From: Dendrobium chrysotoxum
Taxonomy: Eukaryota; Streptophyta; Magnoliopsida; Asparagales; Orchidaceae
Assembly (NCBI GenBank): GCA_019925795.1
Contig: CM034298.1
Coordinates: forward strand, 51,114,365-51,178,364
Reading direction: 5' to 3'
Length of the DNA: 64,000 nt
The notes under the pieces were generated by a model. The model saw only the letters and a list, made by a program, of their open reading frames with translations. It was not told where the DNA came from and did no database searches. Position 1 is the stretch's first letter, and the number at the start of each line of letters is the position of its first letter. The position numbers and the translations under genes are program-made. Below are positions 24,432 through 34,228 of the stretch, one piece after another.

Positions 24432-24830
24432 TGAAAGTTCGATAGGAATGTAAAGCCCTTGTGAACTAGTCCCGAGGCTAATCAAGAGGGGGGGTTGAAT
24501 TGGTTATTTTAAAATACTTGTGAGTAAAATGAAGATTTTGAAAAAACCTTCTCTTAAAGCTTTAAACCAATTACACTTTGCGATGATGTGCAGATATTAA
24601 ACAACAACAGAGTAATAATCACGATCTCACAATCATCAACAGAAAAGTAAATGCAAAAAAATAATCAGAAAGAACACACCAGATTTAATAGTGGCTCGGT
24701 CAACTTGACCTACGTCCACTCCCCGGAGCCTCCCCTCCAGGTATTGCACTAACACTAAGTGACTCTTCTTCTGATCCCTCAACAATGCGAGAAAGCCTGT
24801 ACAAAAACTCCTTTCCACCAACCCGATGAG

Positions 24831-24960
24831 GCAGAGAACTTGAACTCCTTTCACTTCCTCCTGAAGCGGTCAGAGAACCCGAACTTCTTTCGCTTCCTCC
24901 TAAAGCGGGCAGAGAACCCGAACTCCTTTCGCTTCCTCCTAAAGCCGGCAAAGAACCCGG
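24831..24960 (-). repeat. 39-bp tandem units in the LTR leader (three copies plus part)
   Basis: Units start at 24831, 24870, 24909 and, partial, 24948, each exactly 39 bp, built on gcagagaacccgaactcc and gcttcctcctgaagcgg. The other B LTR has two complete units (from 42285); the A LTRs have three of 39/41/41 bp (29640-29780, 35465-35605). Confidence 0.9.
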
Positions 24961-25171
24961 ATCTTCTTGTGGAAGATCCTTCCACAAAGACACCAAGGAT
25001 AAGAGATGATGACTGGAGAAGATGACTCAGATCCTTGCTAGGAGAAACCTTTATGAACCCCTCATAAACTCCCTCTCACAAGATCCTCTCTCTCTCCTAA
25101 GCTCTCTCTCTCTCTCTCTCAAGGTTTTCTCTGGTAAGGAAAGTGGCAAAATATTTTTCTTGTTGGAAGAA

Positions 25172-25182
25172 AAAGATTTTAA
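25172..25182 (-). promoter_or_regulatory. TATA-like box of the element B LTR
   Basis: Minus-strand CTATTTAAAAT lies between the palindrome array and the (GA)n leader, where an LTR core promoter is expected. Element A has CTTTAAAAG at the corresponding place. Motif and position only. Confidence 0.45.
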
Positions 25183-25228
25183 ATAGGAGGGCTCAAAAAT
25201 TGCCCTAAATTTTAACTGGTCAGCAAAG

Positions 25229-25995
25229 ATCATCCAGGATGATCGGTCGATCATCCTGTACGATCAGTTCAAAATCACATGTATCAGCCTGGACGATCTG
25301 GTTCCTCTAAACGATTAGAAGATAAAGTTTGTTCATATCGTCCCATACGATTCTGCGATCGTCCGGGATGATTAGTGTAAATCAGGAATTTTGTCCAAAG
25401 GATAGCTCTGGTCGTCCAGGGGAACTTGTGCTGGACGATCTTAAAATGACTTGATCATTCGAAATGATATGGGTATTGTCCCGTAAGAATAATTTAAAAA
25501 TGATAAAATTATCCTACACACAACTCTAGACATACATGTCAGAATATGCTGGATGATTTCAAAATGACTTGATCGTCCCGGATGATATGTCCATCGTCTG
25601 GTATGATTAGTTCAAAAATGACAGTATCATCCTGCACACAACTCTGGACGTATAGGTCGAAGGCACTAGACGGTCAGGATTTTTAACATATCATCCCGTA
25701 CGATCTTGCGATCATCCAGGATGATATGATCAAATCAATTAAACCTTAATTATTTTTCTTAATCATTAGACTAATTTATGTATGATTGTAATGGATCATC
25801 CTGGATGATACACGTATCGTCCGGGACGATTAGATCAAATCTCTAAAAATAAAAACTTGTCTAACTAAATCTGGCGGCTGAGAATTTCTAATTCAAGCCT
25901 ATCATCCTATACGATATGTGTATCATCCAGGACGATCAGCTTAATCAAATCGACTTAACATGATCGTCCTAATTAGGATTTCTATTTTCACTGGA
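25229..25995 (-). promoter_or_regulatory. Palindrome-pair array in the element B left LTR (CpG-decayed)
   Basis: Same array as in element A but with most CpG lost, for example atcatccaggatgat (25229-25243) and atcatcctgtacgat (25250-25264), still exactly 21 bp apart. Located in U3, upstream of the TATA-like box. For the motif, see the element A array. Confidence 0.8.
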
Positions 25996-26277
25996 TCATC
26001 CAGGATGATATAAACAAAACTTGAAAACGGAGACTCTACCTCACTAAAAATTCTCCCCCTGAGTGTGTGTGTGCAAGGTTACTTAGCTAGGGAATTACTT
26101 ATATTATATTTGACTCAAGAAAGAAAAAAATTATAACTTAGATACACACGAACCCATTCTTGAGTTGGCTTGGATTGCATTTGATCTTTTGTACCTGAAA
26201 TATAGTTGACCAAAAAATAGAGAACAAAAATATTTGTTATCATCAAAATTATAATCCCTAAATCCAGATTTATAATA

Positions 26278-26295
26278 ATCTCCCCCTTTTTGATG
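26278..26295 (-). promoter_or_regulatory. Polypurine tract of element B
   Basis: Minus-strand AAAAAGGGGGAGAT directly before the 3' LTR; the same tract adjoins the element A LTR at 30966. Confidence 0.85.
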
Positions 26296-26546
26296 ATGGC
26301 AAACATTTATTCAGTAGTTTCAAATATAACAGATAGGAGTAATCAACGCACATACAAAAAAAAATTTCATTTCAAAGTTCATATTGACAAATAGTGACAC
26401 TAAATATAATAAGGGAAATAACTACAACACAACAATAGTAAAAGAAACTATTAGTAACTCAAAAACTAACTTCCCCTTTTGACATCACAAAAAGGAGGAG
26501 GAATAGACAAAACAACACAAACTAGAAATATCACAACATAGAAAAA

Positions 26547-27629
26547 CTAATAAAGAGGCAGATCCTGATCAGAAGGAGGAGGTGGTAGTGGCTGAAAGTA
26601 GTTGTGAATGGTGGTGAACTGCTCACCAATCCAGGCCATGTCCTAGTCGTGCTGCTATTGTTGGTGAGTCACGTAGGAGTCAAAGCGGGTCTCCCACTGG
26701 TCAAAATGCTGCACTGAGTGATCCAAGGGTGATGATATACGAAGAGGAGCAGTTGCAGCTGGTGTAGCTAGCTCAGGAAAAGCTTCTTCCTCTTCCTCCT
26801 CAACATCCACGGCGAGCTTCGGATGTAGTCGGGTACTGTGGAGGACATAAAAGAAATTGTTTGTGTAGTAGGAAGGAGGGTGATCGGCAGGAACCAGATA
26901 TTGCAGATTATACTTTGACTCAAGTGCATAGGCAATGAGGTGGCCTAGGGCTAGATTTGGGCGTCTCCTGTAACCTGGATCCCTAATACTAGTGAGATGT
27001 TCAATATAGTGGAAAAGGAGATCGGTAGCATTGAACTCCTGGTGGGCCATGATGTAGTAGGTAGTCAAGGAAAGTAAAGGTGTGATGTGGATGCGGTCCC
27101 CAGCCTTAGGGATGATTGAGCAACAGAGGACATATTGAATTGTATGGGCATCCTTAAGTAGGGAAGAACATGCATTGTCATGGTAGTGGATGTTGGTATT
27201 TCTAAGGAAATGATTAGCGACACTCCAATCAAAATTAGGATCAGAAACTATATTGTGGAGCTTATCGCCAGTGATTAAAAGTTGGAGGATAGTGTGAAAA
27301 ACCTGTGTGGTCAATTCTACAGGTCTCTGATTTTCAAAAGAGTGCAGTGCAGAGTAATCAGAGACAATACGAAGATTGGAAAAAAAGACCCTAAGAAGTT
27401 CAAAGCTAAAGGGGAAGGCCAGGGTGAGAATGAAAGTAAGGGAGGTATGAGCAAACAGATCCAGTACCGGGTAGGTCAGAGTGCGGGGGTTGATGATCTT
27501 TGAATGAGTGATTCCAACTTCAAGGTAACGTTAGAAGGCAGCCCGATCTGTTGCATCAGGAAAGTGGGGATCGAGATTTCCCTGGAATAAACTTACACCG
27601 TGATGCCTTGATCTTTTTTCACCAGCCAT
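26547..27629 (-). pseudogene. Extra ORF (aORF) of element B: putative plant transposon protein-like
   Basis: A 361-codon frame from ATG (27627-27629, MAGEKRSRHHG) to TAG at 26547-26549, interrupted by three stops: one after TDRAAF (about 27530) and two near 26640-26655. A 219-codon stretch (26655-27314) is open. It is not gag, pol or an obvious envelope: no signal peptide, no transmembrane segment. The central part (NFDWSVANHFLR ... YVLCCSIIPKAGDRIHITPLLSL ... GHLIAYALESKYNL) resembles, from memory, the 'putative plant transposon protein' family found as extra ORFs in plant retroelements. It is followed by an acidic run (DVEEEEEEA) and a Gln/Pro-rich end. It has its own TATA box and palindrome array just upstream. 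Element A lacks it through a deletion. Confidence 0.65.
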
Positions 27630-27688
27630 TAGAACAAGAAGAGATGAAAGATTGAAGGAAGAAGGGTGAAAAGAGATGAAGAAAATGG

Positions 27689-27697
27689 CTATTTATA
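27689..27697 (-). promoter_or_regulatory. TATA box upstream of the aORF
   Basis: Minus-strand TATAAATAG, about 60 bp before the aORF ATG and only about 15 bp from the nearest palindrome (27712). A consensus plant TATA box in the right place and orientation; transcription itself is inferred. Confidence 0.6.
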
Positions 27698-27711
27698 AAG
27701 AAAATGGACTG

Positions 27712-28126
27712 ATCGTCCAGGACAATCGTAGGATTGTCCACGACGATAGGTGCAATAATGATGGCCTGGATAAATGGTCAAAAAGACGGTCCAATCATCC
27801 AGGATGATTAGACACAGACAATCATCCCGAGGCAACCAGCCGAATGACCGTTGATGAAAAGTATCATCCCGGACGATTAGGTGGATCGTCTAGGACGATA
27901 TGCAATAAATGCATCGGACGGGCCAGATTTGAATCATCCAGCTGCAGACATGTGGATCATCCAGGATGATAAGCTGGTGGATCGTCCAGGATGATCACCA
28001 ATAATTAGTGCAGATCAACCATTTGATTAGGATGGAGATGATTTGAATGGATCATCCAGGATGATGTATGGATCGTCCAGGACGAAGAGGATCATCCAGG
28101 ATGATGTGGAGATCATCCAGGATGAT
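27712..28126 (-). promoter_or_regulatory. Internal palindrome array upstream of the aORF
   Basis: About a dozen copies of the LTR palindrome in varying decay. The first two (27712-27726 and 27733-27747) are 21 bp apart as in the LTRs. Four in close succession lie at about 28054-28126, the last two 21 bp apart. Other spacings here are 19 to 25 bp. Its presence in internal DNA, next to a second core promoter, is not expected from ordinary LTR structure. Confidence 0.85.
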
Positions 28127-28129
28127 GTG

Positions 28130-29266
28130 AAGAAAAATAAAAAAATGAAGGATGGAGAGGAAAGATCAGAGATCTCAAAAATACATAAAACACAAAGAAA
28201 ATAAAATTAGATTGAATAAAAATAGAAACGAGAAAGTAAAACTAAAAATAATGATTTTTTTAATCAATCAGCTCTAATAAATTAGAATTTTCCCTTGATT
28301 TTTAATTCAAAAGCTAATAAGAAGAAAATTGACACCGCTGAAATCCAAAAAAGTTAGAAAATCGACTTTCGTAACTCCTACCTCGAACACCTTACAGGTT
28401 CAAATTCCTTTCAAATAAAATTCTGATTCAGAAAAAAAGAGATTATATTCGAAAAGAGATCCTTTCAATCCTCGTTCTAGAAAAATATCTGGTATAATAG
28501 TATTACAAAATAAGGAATCAGAAATCATGATTTTTTATCTCAAGCTTTTGAAAATATTAAGTGGCACATGGATTTCTCTAAGACTTTTAAAGATCTGAAA
28601 GGGAAGAAAGCTTATTTCTTTATGGGCTCATTTTGTGCCTCTTTTTCAATTTGTTTGGATTTTACGTATCTTTTGATTTTTGATACACTTTATGTATCTT
28701 TTCAATTTGGCGACATTGTGCATCTTTTTAGCTTTGAGCTCATTTTATGCCTCTTTTCATTTTGGCACTCTTTGCGCATCTTCTGTAAGCTTGCTTCCTT
28801 TCATAATCGTTAAAGAATCTCAGCTGTGAAATTACCTTCCAGATATAAGAGACGACAAAACTCACTCTCTATAATAAGAAAGAGTAATTCACAAAATAAA
28901 AATCATACATCATATGATAAATGCAGTCACTTGATTAAGAAAAATATAACACTGATTTAAAGCTTTGAAAATACTATTCATATGAGGTAGATTACTGTAG
29001 GAAGATAAAATAGATATCTATTTTAAAAACTAACTTTTTAATTTTGAAGATGATTTTTATCCAAAAGAAATAATACACCATTAAAAGGAATTAGAGGAAG
29101 AGAAACAATCATTAAAGTTTCTTCCCTTTAACAGATTCAGAGGAGTCAATTACTGCTTATAAGCTTTCAAACAAAAATAAGGCAAAACTCTCAATCAGAA
29201 ATCTAGTTTATCAGTAGTAGTGAGCAGTGATCTGATTTTGAAAGGATTAAAATAGTAAATCAAGAA
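28130..29266 (-). other. Element B spacer between pol and aORF
   Basis: Non-coding A+T-rich sequence, colinear with 31210-32330 of element A, including three copies of a phrase like gctcattttgtgcctcttttc (28624, 28738 and variants) built on a tgcctctttt / tgcgcatctt theme. Confidence 0.7.
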
Positions 29267-30965
29267 TGAAAGTTCGATACGGATGTTAAGCCCTAGTGAA
29301 CTAGTCCCGAGGCTAACCAAGAGGGGGGGTGAATTGGTTATTTAAAAATTTCACGATAACTACAAAAATCTTTTCGATACTTAGCAGCGGAAACAAGTAA
29401 ACAATAACGAAAAGATCAACCAACGATATTCACACAAGCAGTTTATATTCAAAAGTAAAATGCAAAACTGAATAAAAAAAAGCAAACCAGATTTTATAGT
29501 GGTTCGGTCAACTTGACCTACGTCCACTCCCCGGAGCCTCCCCTCCGGGTATTGCACTAAACGAAAGTGACTCTCCTTTTGCTCCCACAGCAAGGCGGAG
29601 AAGCCTGTACAAAACACCTCCTTTTCACCACACGGTGAGGCAGAGAACCCGACCTCCTTTCGCTTCCTCCTGAAGCAGGCAGAGAACCTTCGAACTCCTT
29701 TTGCTTCCACCTGAAGCGGGCAGAGAACCCACGAACTCCTTTCACTTCCTCCTGAAGCGGGCAGAGAACCCGGATCTTCTTGCGAACGATCCTCCCACGA
29801 AGAACACCGACTAGACGACAGACGACGAGCGGAGAAGACGACTCTGATCCGTGCTTGGAGCAACCTTAGTGAATCCCTCACTAACTCCCCCTCACAAGAT
29901 CTCTTCTCTCTCTCCCAACTCTCTCTCTCTCTCTAGGATTTCTCAGGGAAGGAAGGCAGCAAAAGATTTTTCCAAATCTAGGAAAAAGTTCTTTTAAAGG
30001 AGGGCTTAAAATTTGCCCTAAATCTCAACTGGTCGGCCAAGATCGTCCAGGACGATCGGTAGATCGTCCTGTACGATCAGTTCAAATTCAGCTGTTTCAG
30101 CCTGGACGATCTGGCTCTTCTGGACGATTAGTAGAAAAAGTTGTTCATATCGTCCCGTACGATCCTGCGATCGTCCGGGACGATTAGTTCAAATTGAAGG
30201 AAATCGTCCAGAAGACAGTTCGGGTCGTCCAGAGAAATCTGTGCTGGACGACCAAAAAATGACTTGATCGTCCCGGACGATAGGGTAATCGTCCGGTACG
30301 ATTAGTTCAAAAAGGCCCCAAATCATCCTGTACATAATTCTGGACGTACAGCTGAAATGCACAAGACGATCACGATCGTCCGGGACGATCCTGCGATCGT
30401 CCAGGACGATGTGATCGTATCAATTAAACATTAATTGCTTTCCTTAATTACCAGACTAATTTAGGCATGATTGTAGTGCATCGTCCAGGACGATACACGT
30501 ATCGTCCGGGACGATCAGACCAAAATACTTAAAATAAAACTTGCCTAACTTAATCTGGCGGCTGGAAATTTCTGATTTGAGCATATCGTCCCGTACGATC
30601 CAAAGATCGTCCAGGACGATCTGCTTAATCAGATCCTCTTAACTTAGTCGCCCTAATTAGGGTTTCTGTTTTAACTGGATCGTCCAGGACGATGCTACTA
30701 TCGTCCAGGACGATCTGAACAAAATTTTAACAGAAACTCTAATTCACTCAATCTCTCTCCCTGAGTATGTGTGTGCAAGGTTACTTAGCTAGGGAATCAG
30801 TTACATTACAATTGACTCAATAAAAGAAAAAATCATACATTTGACACACTTGGACCCGATCTTGAGTTGGCTTGAGTAGCTTGCGGTCTTTTGTGCCTGA
30901 AACTGATTAGCCAAGATAAACACACTGGAAACATGTTTGTCATCATCAAAACCAGATTTGCAACA
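29267..30965 (-). repeat. Element A 3' LTR
   Basis: TG...CA termini (tgaaagttcgat ... gatttgcaaca on plus). U3 holds seven palindrome pairs (30042-30714), followed by TATA-like CTTTAAAAG, a (GA)n stretch (29906-29934), and three leader repeats (29640-29760). Confidence 0.95.
30042..30714 (-). promoter_or_regulatory. Array of seven palindrome pairs, each 21 bp apart (element A left LTR)
   Basis: The unit is ATCGTCC-N-GGACGAT (right arm sometimes GTACGAT). Pairs start at 30042/30063, 30149/30170, 30267/30288, 30375/30396, 30480/30501, 30585/30606 and 30679/30700. The 6-bp spacers differ in sequence (cggtag, cctgcg, agggta, cctgcg, acacgt, ccaaag, gctact) but never in length. Pairs are roughly 95-120 bp apart. 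Half-sites (ggacga, tcgtcca) are scattered between. Located in U3, so a protein-binding enhancer or silencer is the natural reading; function is inferred. Confidence 0.92.
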
Positions 30966-32446
30966 ATCTCCCCCTTTTTGATGATGGCAAACATTTGTAA
31001 AGTAGTCTGAAAATAAAATGAAACTAAGAAATCAAACAAAACACACATTTTTTAAATTTTCATTTAACAGCTCAAACAATACGGAAAACATGACTCAGAA
31101 AATAGAAACAGACACGACTACAACTGACTCCCCCTTTTGACATCACAAAAAGGAGGAGTGAAAAACAGAACACTGAAATAAAACATAACATGGAACAACT
31201 ACATCACATTTTTTTTTTTGTGATCAATCTGCTCGAGTAAATCAGAATTTTTCCTTGATTTTATATTCAACAACCAGTAAGAGAACGATTGATAACGCTG
31301 AAATCCAGAAAAGGTTGAAAAAATCGACTTTCGTAACTCCGACCCCGGGCACCTTATCGATGTAAACCTTTTTCAAAACAAAAATCCGATTCAGAAGAAA
31401 AGACATTAGATTTGAAAAGAGATCCTTTCAAGCCTCGTTCCAGAAAAATATCTGATATAATAGTGTTACAAAGTAAAAAAATCAGAAATCAAGATTTTCA
31501 AACTCAAGCTTTTGAACGTATTAAGTGACACACGAGTTTTTTTCTAAGACATTTAAAGATCTGAAAGAGAAGGAAGCTTAGGTTGGGCTCATTTTGTGCC
31601 TCTTTTTTTTTCAATTTATTTGGCGCACTGCGCATCTTTTGATTTTTGATACACTTTGTGTATTTGTCATTTTCGCATCTTTTCAGTTTTGGGCTCATTT
31701 TATGCCTCTTTTTCAATTTGGTTGGCGCACTGCGCATCTTTTGTAAGCTTTCTCCTTTTCATAATAATTAAAGAGTCTCAGCGGTGAATCTATCTTCCAG
31801 ACATAGGAGATGACTCTCCACAGTAGGGAAGAATGATTCACAAAATAAAAAACCACACATCATATGATAAATGCAATCACTTGGTTTTAGAAAATCAAAC
31901 TAATGACTCAAGACTTTGAAAAACACTATTGATATGAGGTAGATTACTGTGAAGATAAAATAATCTCTATTTCAAAAACTAACATTTTAATTTTGAAAAG
32001 AATTTTTATTCGAAAGAAACCATACACCAGTAAAGGAGTTAGAGGAAGAGAACCAATCATCAATGTTTCTTCCCTTTAACAGGTTCAGTGGAATCAATCA
32101 CTGCTTACCAGCTTCCAAATCAAAACAAGGTAAAAACTCCCAGTCAGAAATTCAGATTATCAGACGTAGTGAGCGGTGATCAGATTTTGAAAAATATAAA
32201 ACAGTAAGTGCAAGATATGAACCAGTGAATAAAAAAAATAGGTATAAAATCATATCAGAGTAAATACTCAAATCAAACTAACAATAAGGCTAAAACAGAA
32301 ATCAGCAAAAACATAAAATCAACTGAAAGTAAATAATCAAAGCCAAAAATTAACTAACAGAAATAAGAAATCAAAAGAAAAACTAAACCTAACTAACAGA
32401 AATCAGAATACCAATCAGAAAGATAATACATCAGCAGTCATCAGAA
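30966..32446 (-). other. Element A post-pol region
   Basis: Begins with the PPT (minus AAAAAGGGGGAGAT, 30966-30979) beside the LTR. Otherwise non-coding and colinear with element B, except that the aORF and its upstream array are missing at a T-run (31211-31222). Contains four tgcctcttttt / gcgcatcttt repeats at 31590-31742. Confidence 0.75.
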
Positions 32447-34228
32447 TCAAGCATTTATATCAATCACTCCTAATCTGGTTCTCAAAATGCTGAATGAGTC
32501 AAAGGCCAGTGGTTTAGTGAATATGTCAGCAAGCTGATTTTCAGTTGCTACATGATGTAGCTCAATGTCCCCTTTTGTAACATGGTCCCTAATGAAGTGA
32601 TGCCTAATGTCAATGTGTTTGGTCCTAGAATGTTGGATTGGATTCTTAGAGATACAGATGGCACTGGTATTATCACACAGAACAGAAATTGTGCCAACGG
32701 GTACTCCTAAATCCAAGACTTGTTGTTTCAACCAAAGAACTTGGGCCACACAACTTCCTAAGGCAATGTACTCAGCTTCAGCAGTGGAAAGTGCAACTGA
32801 GTTCTGTTTTATACTGGACCAGGAGACTAACGACTGTCCTATGAATTGACAAGTCCCAGAGGTACTCTTCCTATCCACCCTATACCCCGCAAAGTCAGAG
32901 TCAGAATATCCAATGATCTCAAAAGAGGTGCTGTGCCTAGGGTACCAAATTCCTAGGTTTGGGGTCCCTAAAAGATATCTAAGAATTCTCTTAACAGCAG
33001 TCAGGTGGGACTCTTTAGGATCAGCCTGAAACCTAGCACAAAGACAGACACTAAACATGATATCGGGTCGGCTAGCAGTCAGGTAAAGCAGTGAACCTAT
33101 TATCCCTCTATACTTCTTCTGATCAACAGATTTTCCATTTGAATCCTTATCTAACTGAACTGAGGAGGGCATGGGAGTATTGATTGGCTTTGCTTTGTCC
33201 ATTTCATATTTCTTCAAAATGTCCTTAGTGTATTTTGATTGATTGAGAAAAGTTCCATCATCTGTTTGCCTTATGCTAAACCCCAAAAAGTAGGACAATT
33301 CTCCCATCATACTCATCTCAAACTCCTTACTCATTATTTTGGAAAACTCATCACATAAATATTTATCAGAAGATCCAAAAATTATATCATCAACATAAAT
33401 CTGGACAATGAGTAAGTCATCTCCTAATCTCCTCAGAAAAAGGGTGGTGTCTACGCTCCCCTTAACAAACTCTCTTTCTAACAGGAATGTGCTAAGCCTC
33501 TCATACCAAGCTCTCGGTGCCTGTTTCAATCCATATAAGGCCTTTTTTAATTTATAGACATGACTTGGATATTGGGAACTCTCAAAACCTGGGGGTTGTT
33601 CTACAAAAACATCTTCTTTAATTACCCCATTTAAAAAGGCACTCTTGACATCCATTTGAAACAGCTTAAATCCCTTGTAACAGGCAAAGGCTAGTAGCAC
33701 TCTAATGGCTTCCAATCTAGCTACAGGGGCAAAAGTTTCCTCAAAATCTATCCCTTCTATCTGATTATACCCCTTTGCCACCAATCTTGCCTTATTTCTC
33801 ACCACCACACCAGAATCATTCATCTTATTCTTAAAGACCCACTTGGTTCCCACAATACTTTGGTTTCTAGGTCTTTCTACTAACTCCCAAACATCATTCC
33901 TTACAAATTGATTCAATTCTTCCTGCATAGCTAAAATCCAAAACTCATCCGACAAGGCTTGATTGATGTTGGTGGGTTCAGTCATTGAGATAAAGGCAGA
34001 ATGGTTTACTTCCTTCCTAAGTCCATGCCTAGTCCTAACACCTTCAGAAGGGTCTCCTAAGATCAGTTCTTTAGGATGACTCGAAGAATATCTCCAATCT
34101 CTAGGCAAAGTGGTTTGAGGTTCTACCCTTTCCTCCAAATTTGTATTTCCAACTCCTTGGGTAACCTCAACAATCTCTTCATCTTCTACTTCAGATCTAG
34201 ACTCCTTAGGATCAGATTCATCAAACAC
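32447..34228 (-). CDS. Element A reverse transcriptase-RNase H (intact frame)
   Basis: A 593-codon open frame, the only intact long one in the window. Residues 1-90 are the integrase C-terminal extension (FDESDPKES, DWRYSSSHPKEL). Copia RT follows (WVFKNKMNDSG at 130-140, QMDVKSAFLNG with Asp193, LYGLKQAPRAWY, and the active site YVDD at 278-281). RNase H then has YSDSDFAGY (Asp443/445), STAEAEY (Glu484/486), LCDN (Asp519), and the final KPLAFDSFSILRTRLGV. All catalytic residues are present. The first in-frame codon is GTG/TTT-like, not ATG: the frame starts at the deletion junction and is not in phase with gag, whose frame stops at 34226-34228. It could be translated only with frameshifting or re-initiation, or supply nothing. 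Confidence 0.92.
   Translation of the reverse strand: MFDESDPKESRSEVEDEEIVEVTQGVGNTNLEERVEPQTTLPRDWRYSSSHPKELILGDPSEGVRTRHGLRKEVNHSAFISMTEPTNINQALSDEFWILAMQEELNQFVRNDVWELVERPRNQSIVGTKWVFKNKMNDSGVVVRNKARLVAKGYNQIEGIDFEETFAPVARLEAIRVLLAFACYKGFKLFQMDVKSAFLNGVIKEDVFVEQPPGFESSQYPSHVYKLKKALYGLKQAPRAWYERLSTFLLEREFVKGSVDTTLFLRRLGDDLLIVQIYVDDIIFGSSDKYLCDEFSKIMSKEFEMSMMGELSYFLGFSIRQTDDGTFLNQSKYTKDILKKYEMDKAKPINTPMPSSVQLDKDSNGKSVDQKKYRGIIGSLLYLTASRPDIMFSVCLCARFQADPKESHLTAVKRILRYLLGTPNLGIWYPRHSTSFEIIGYSDSDFAGYRVDRKSTSGTCQFIGQSLVSWSSIKQNSVALSTAEAEYIALGSCVAQVLWLKQQVLDLGVPVGTISVLCDNTSAICISKNPIQHSRTKHIDIRHHFIRDHVTKGDIELHHVATENQLADIFTKPLAFDSFSILRTRLGVIDINA

Larger units (their letters stand above)
24432..26277 (-). 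repeat. Element B 3' LTR (1846 bp)
   Basis: On plus it starts tgaaagttcgatagg and ends gatttataata; the last three bases are aca in element A. Minus-strand order: U3 with the palindrome array (25229-25995), a TATA-like ctatttaaaat (about 25172-25182), a (GA)n leader (25085-25120), then three 39-bp tandem units (24831-24947). Confidence 0.9.

Noticed and set aside
24700..24996. Minus-strand ORF with repeated SLPASGGSERSS motif in the B LTR as a repeat protein
   Set aside because: It arises from the 39-bp leader repeats. The frame is broken in element A by 2-bp differences, and both strands show ORFs there.
26547..27629. Envelope gene of element B
   Set aside because: No signal peptide, no transmembrane helix, no cleavage motif; similarity points to a plant transposon-associated protein.
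29381..29881. 166-codon minus ORF in the A LTRs (also 35206-35706)
   Set aside because: Lies within LTR leader sequence, identical in both LTRs because they are copies, with no conserved start or frame in B.
30042..30714. CRISPR-like appearance of regularly spaced repeats
   Set aside because: Repeats are 15 bp palindromes paired at 6 bp, lie inside plant LTRs with TSDs, and have no spacer set or cas genes. Plant nuclear DNA.
32607..32849. Plus ORFs within 32.4-37.5 kb
   Set aside because: Antisense shadows of the copia RNase H region.
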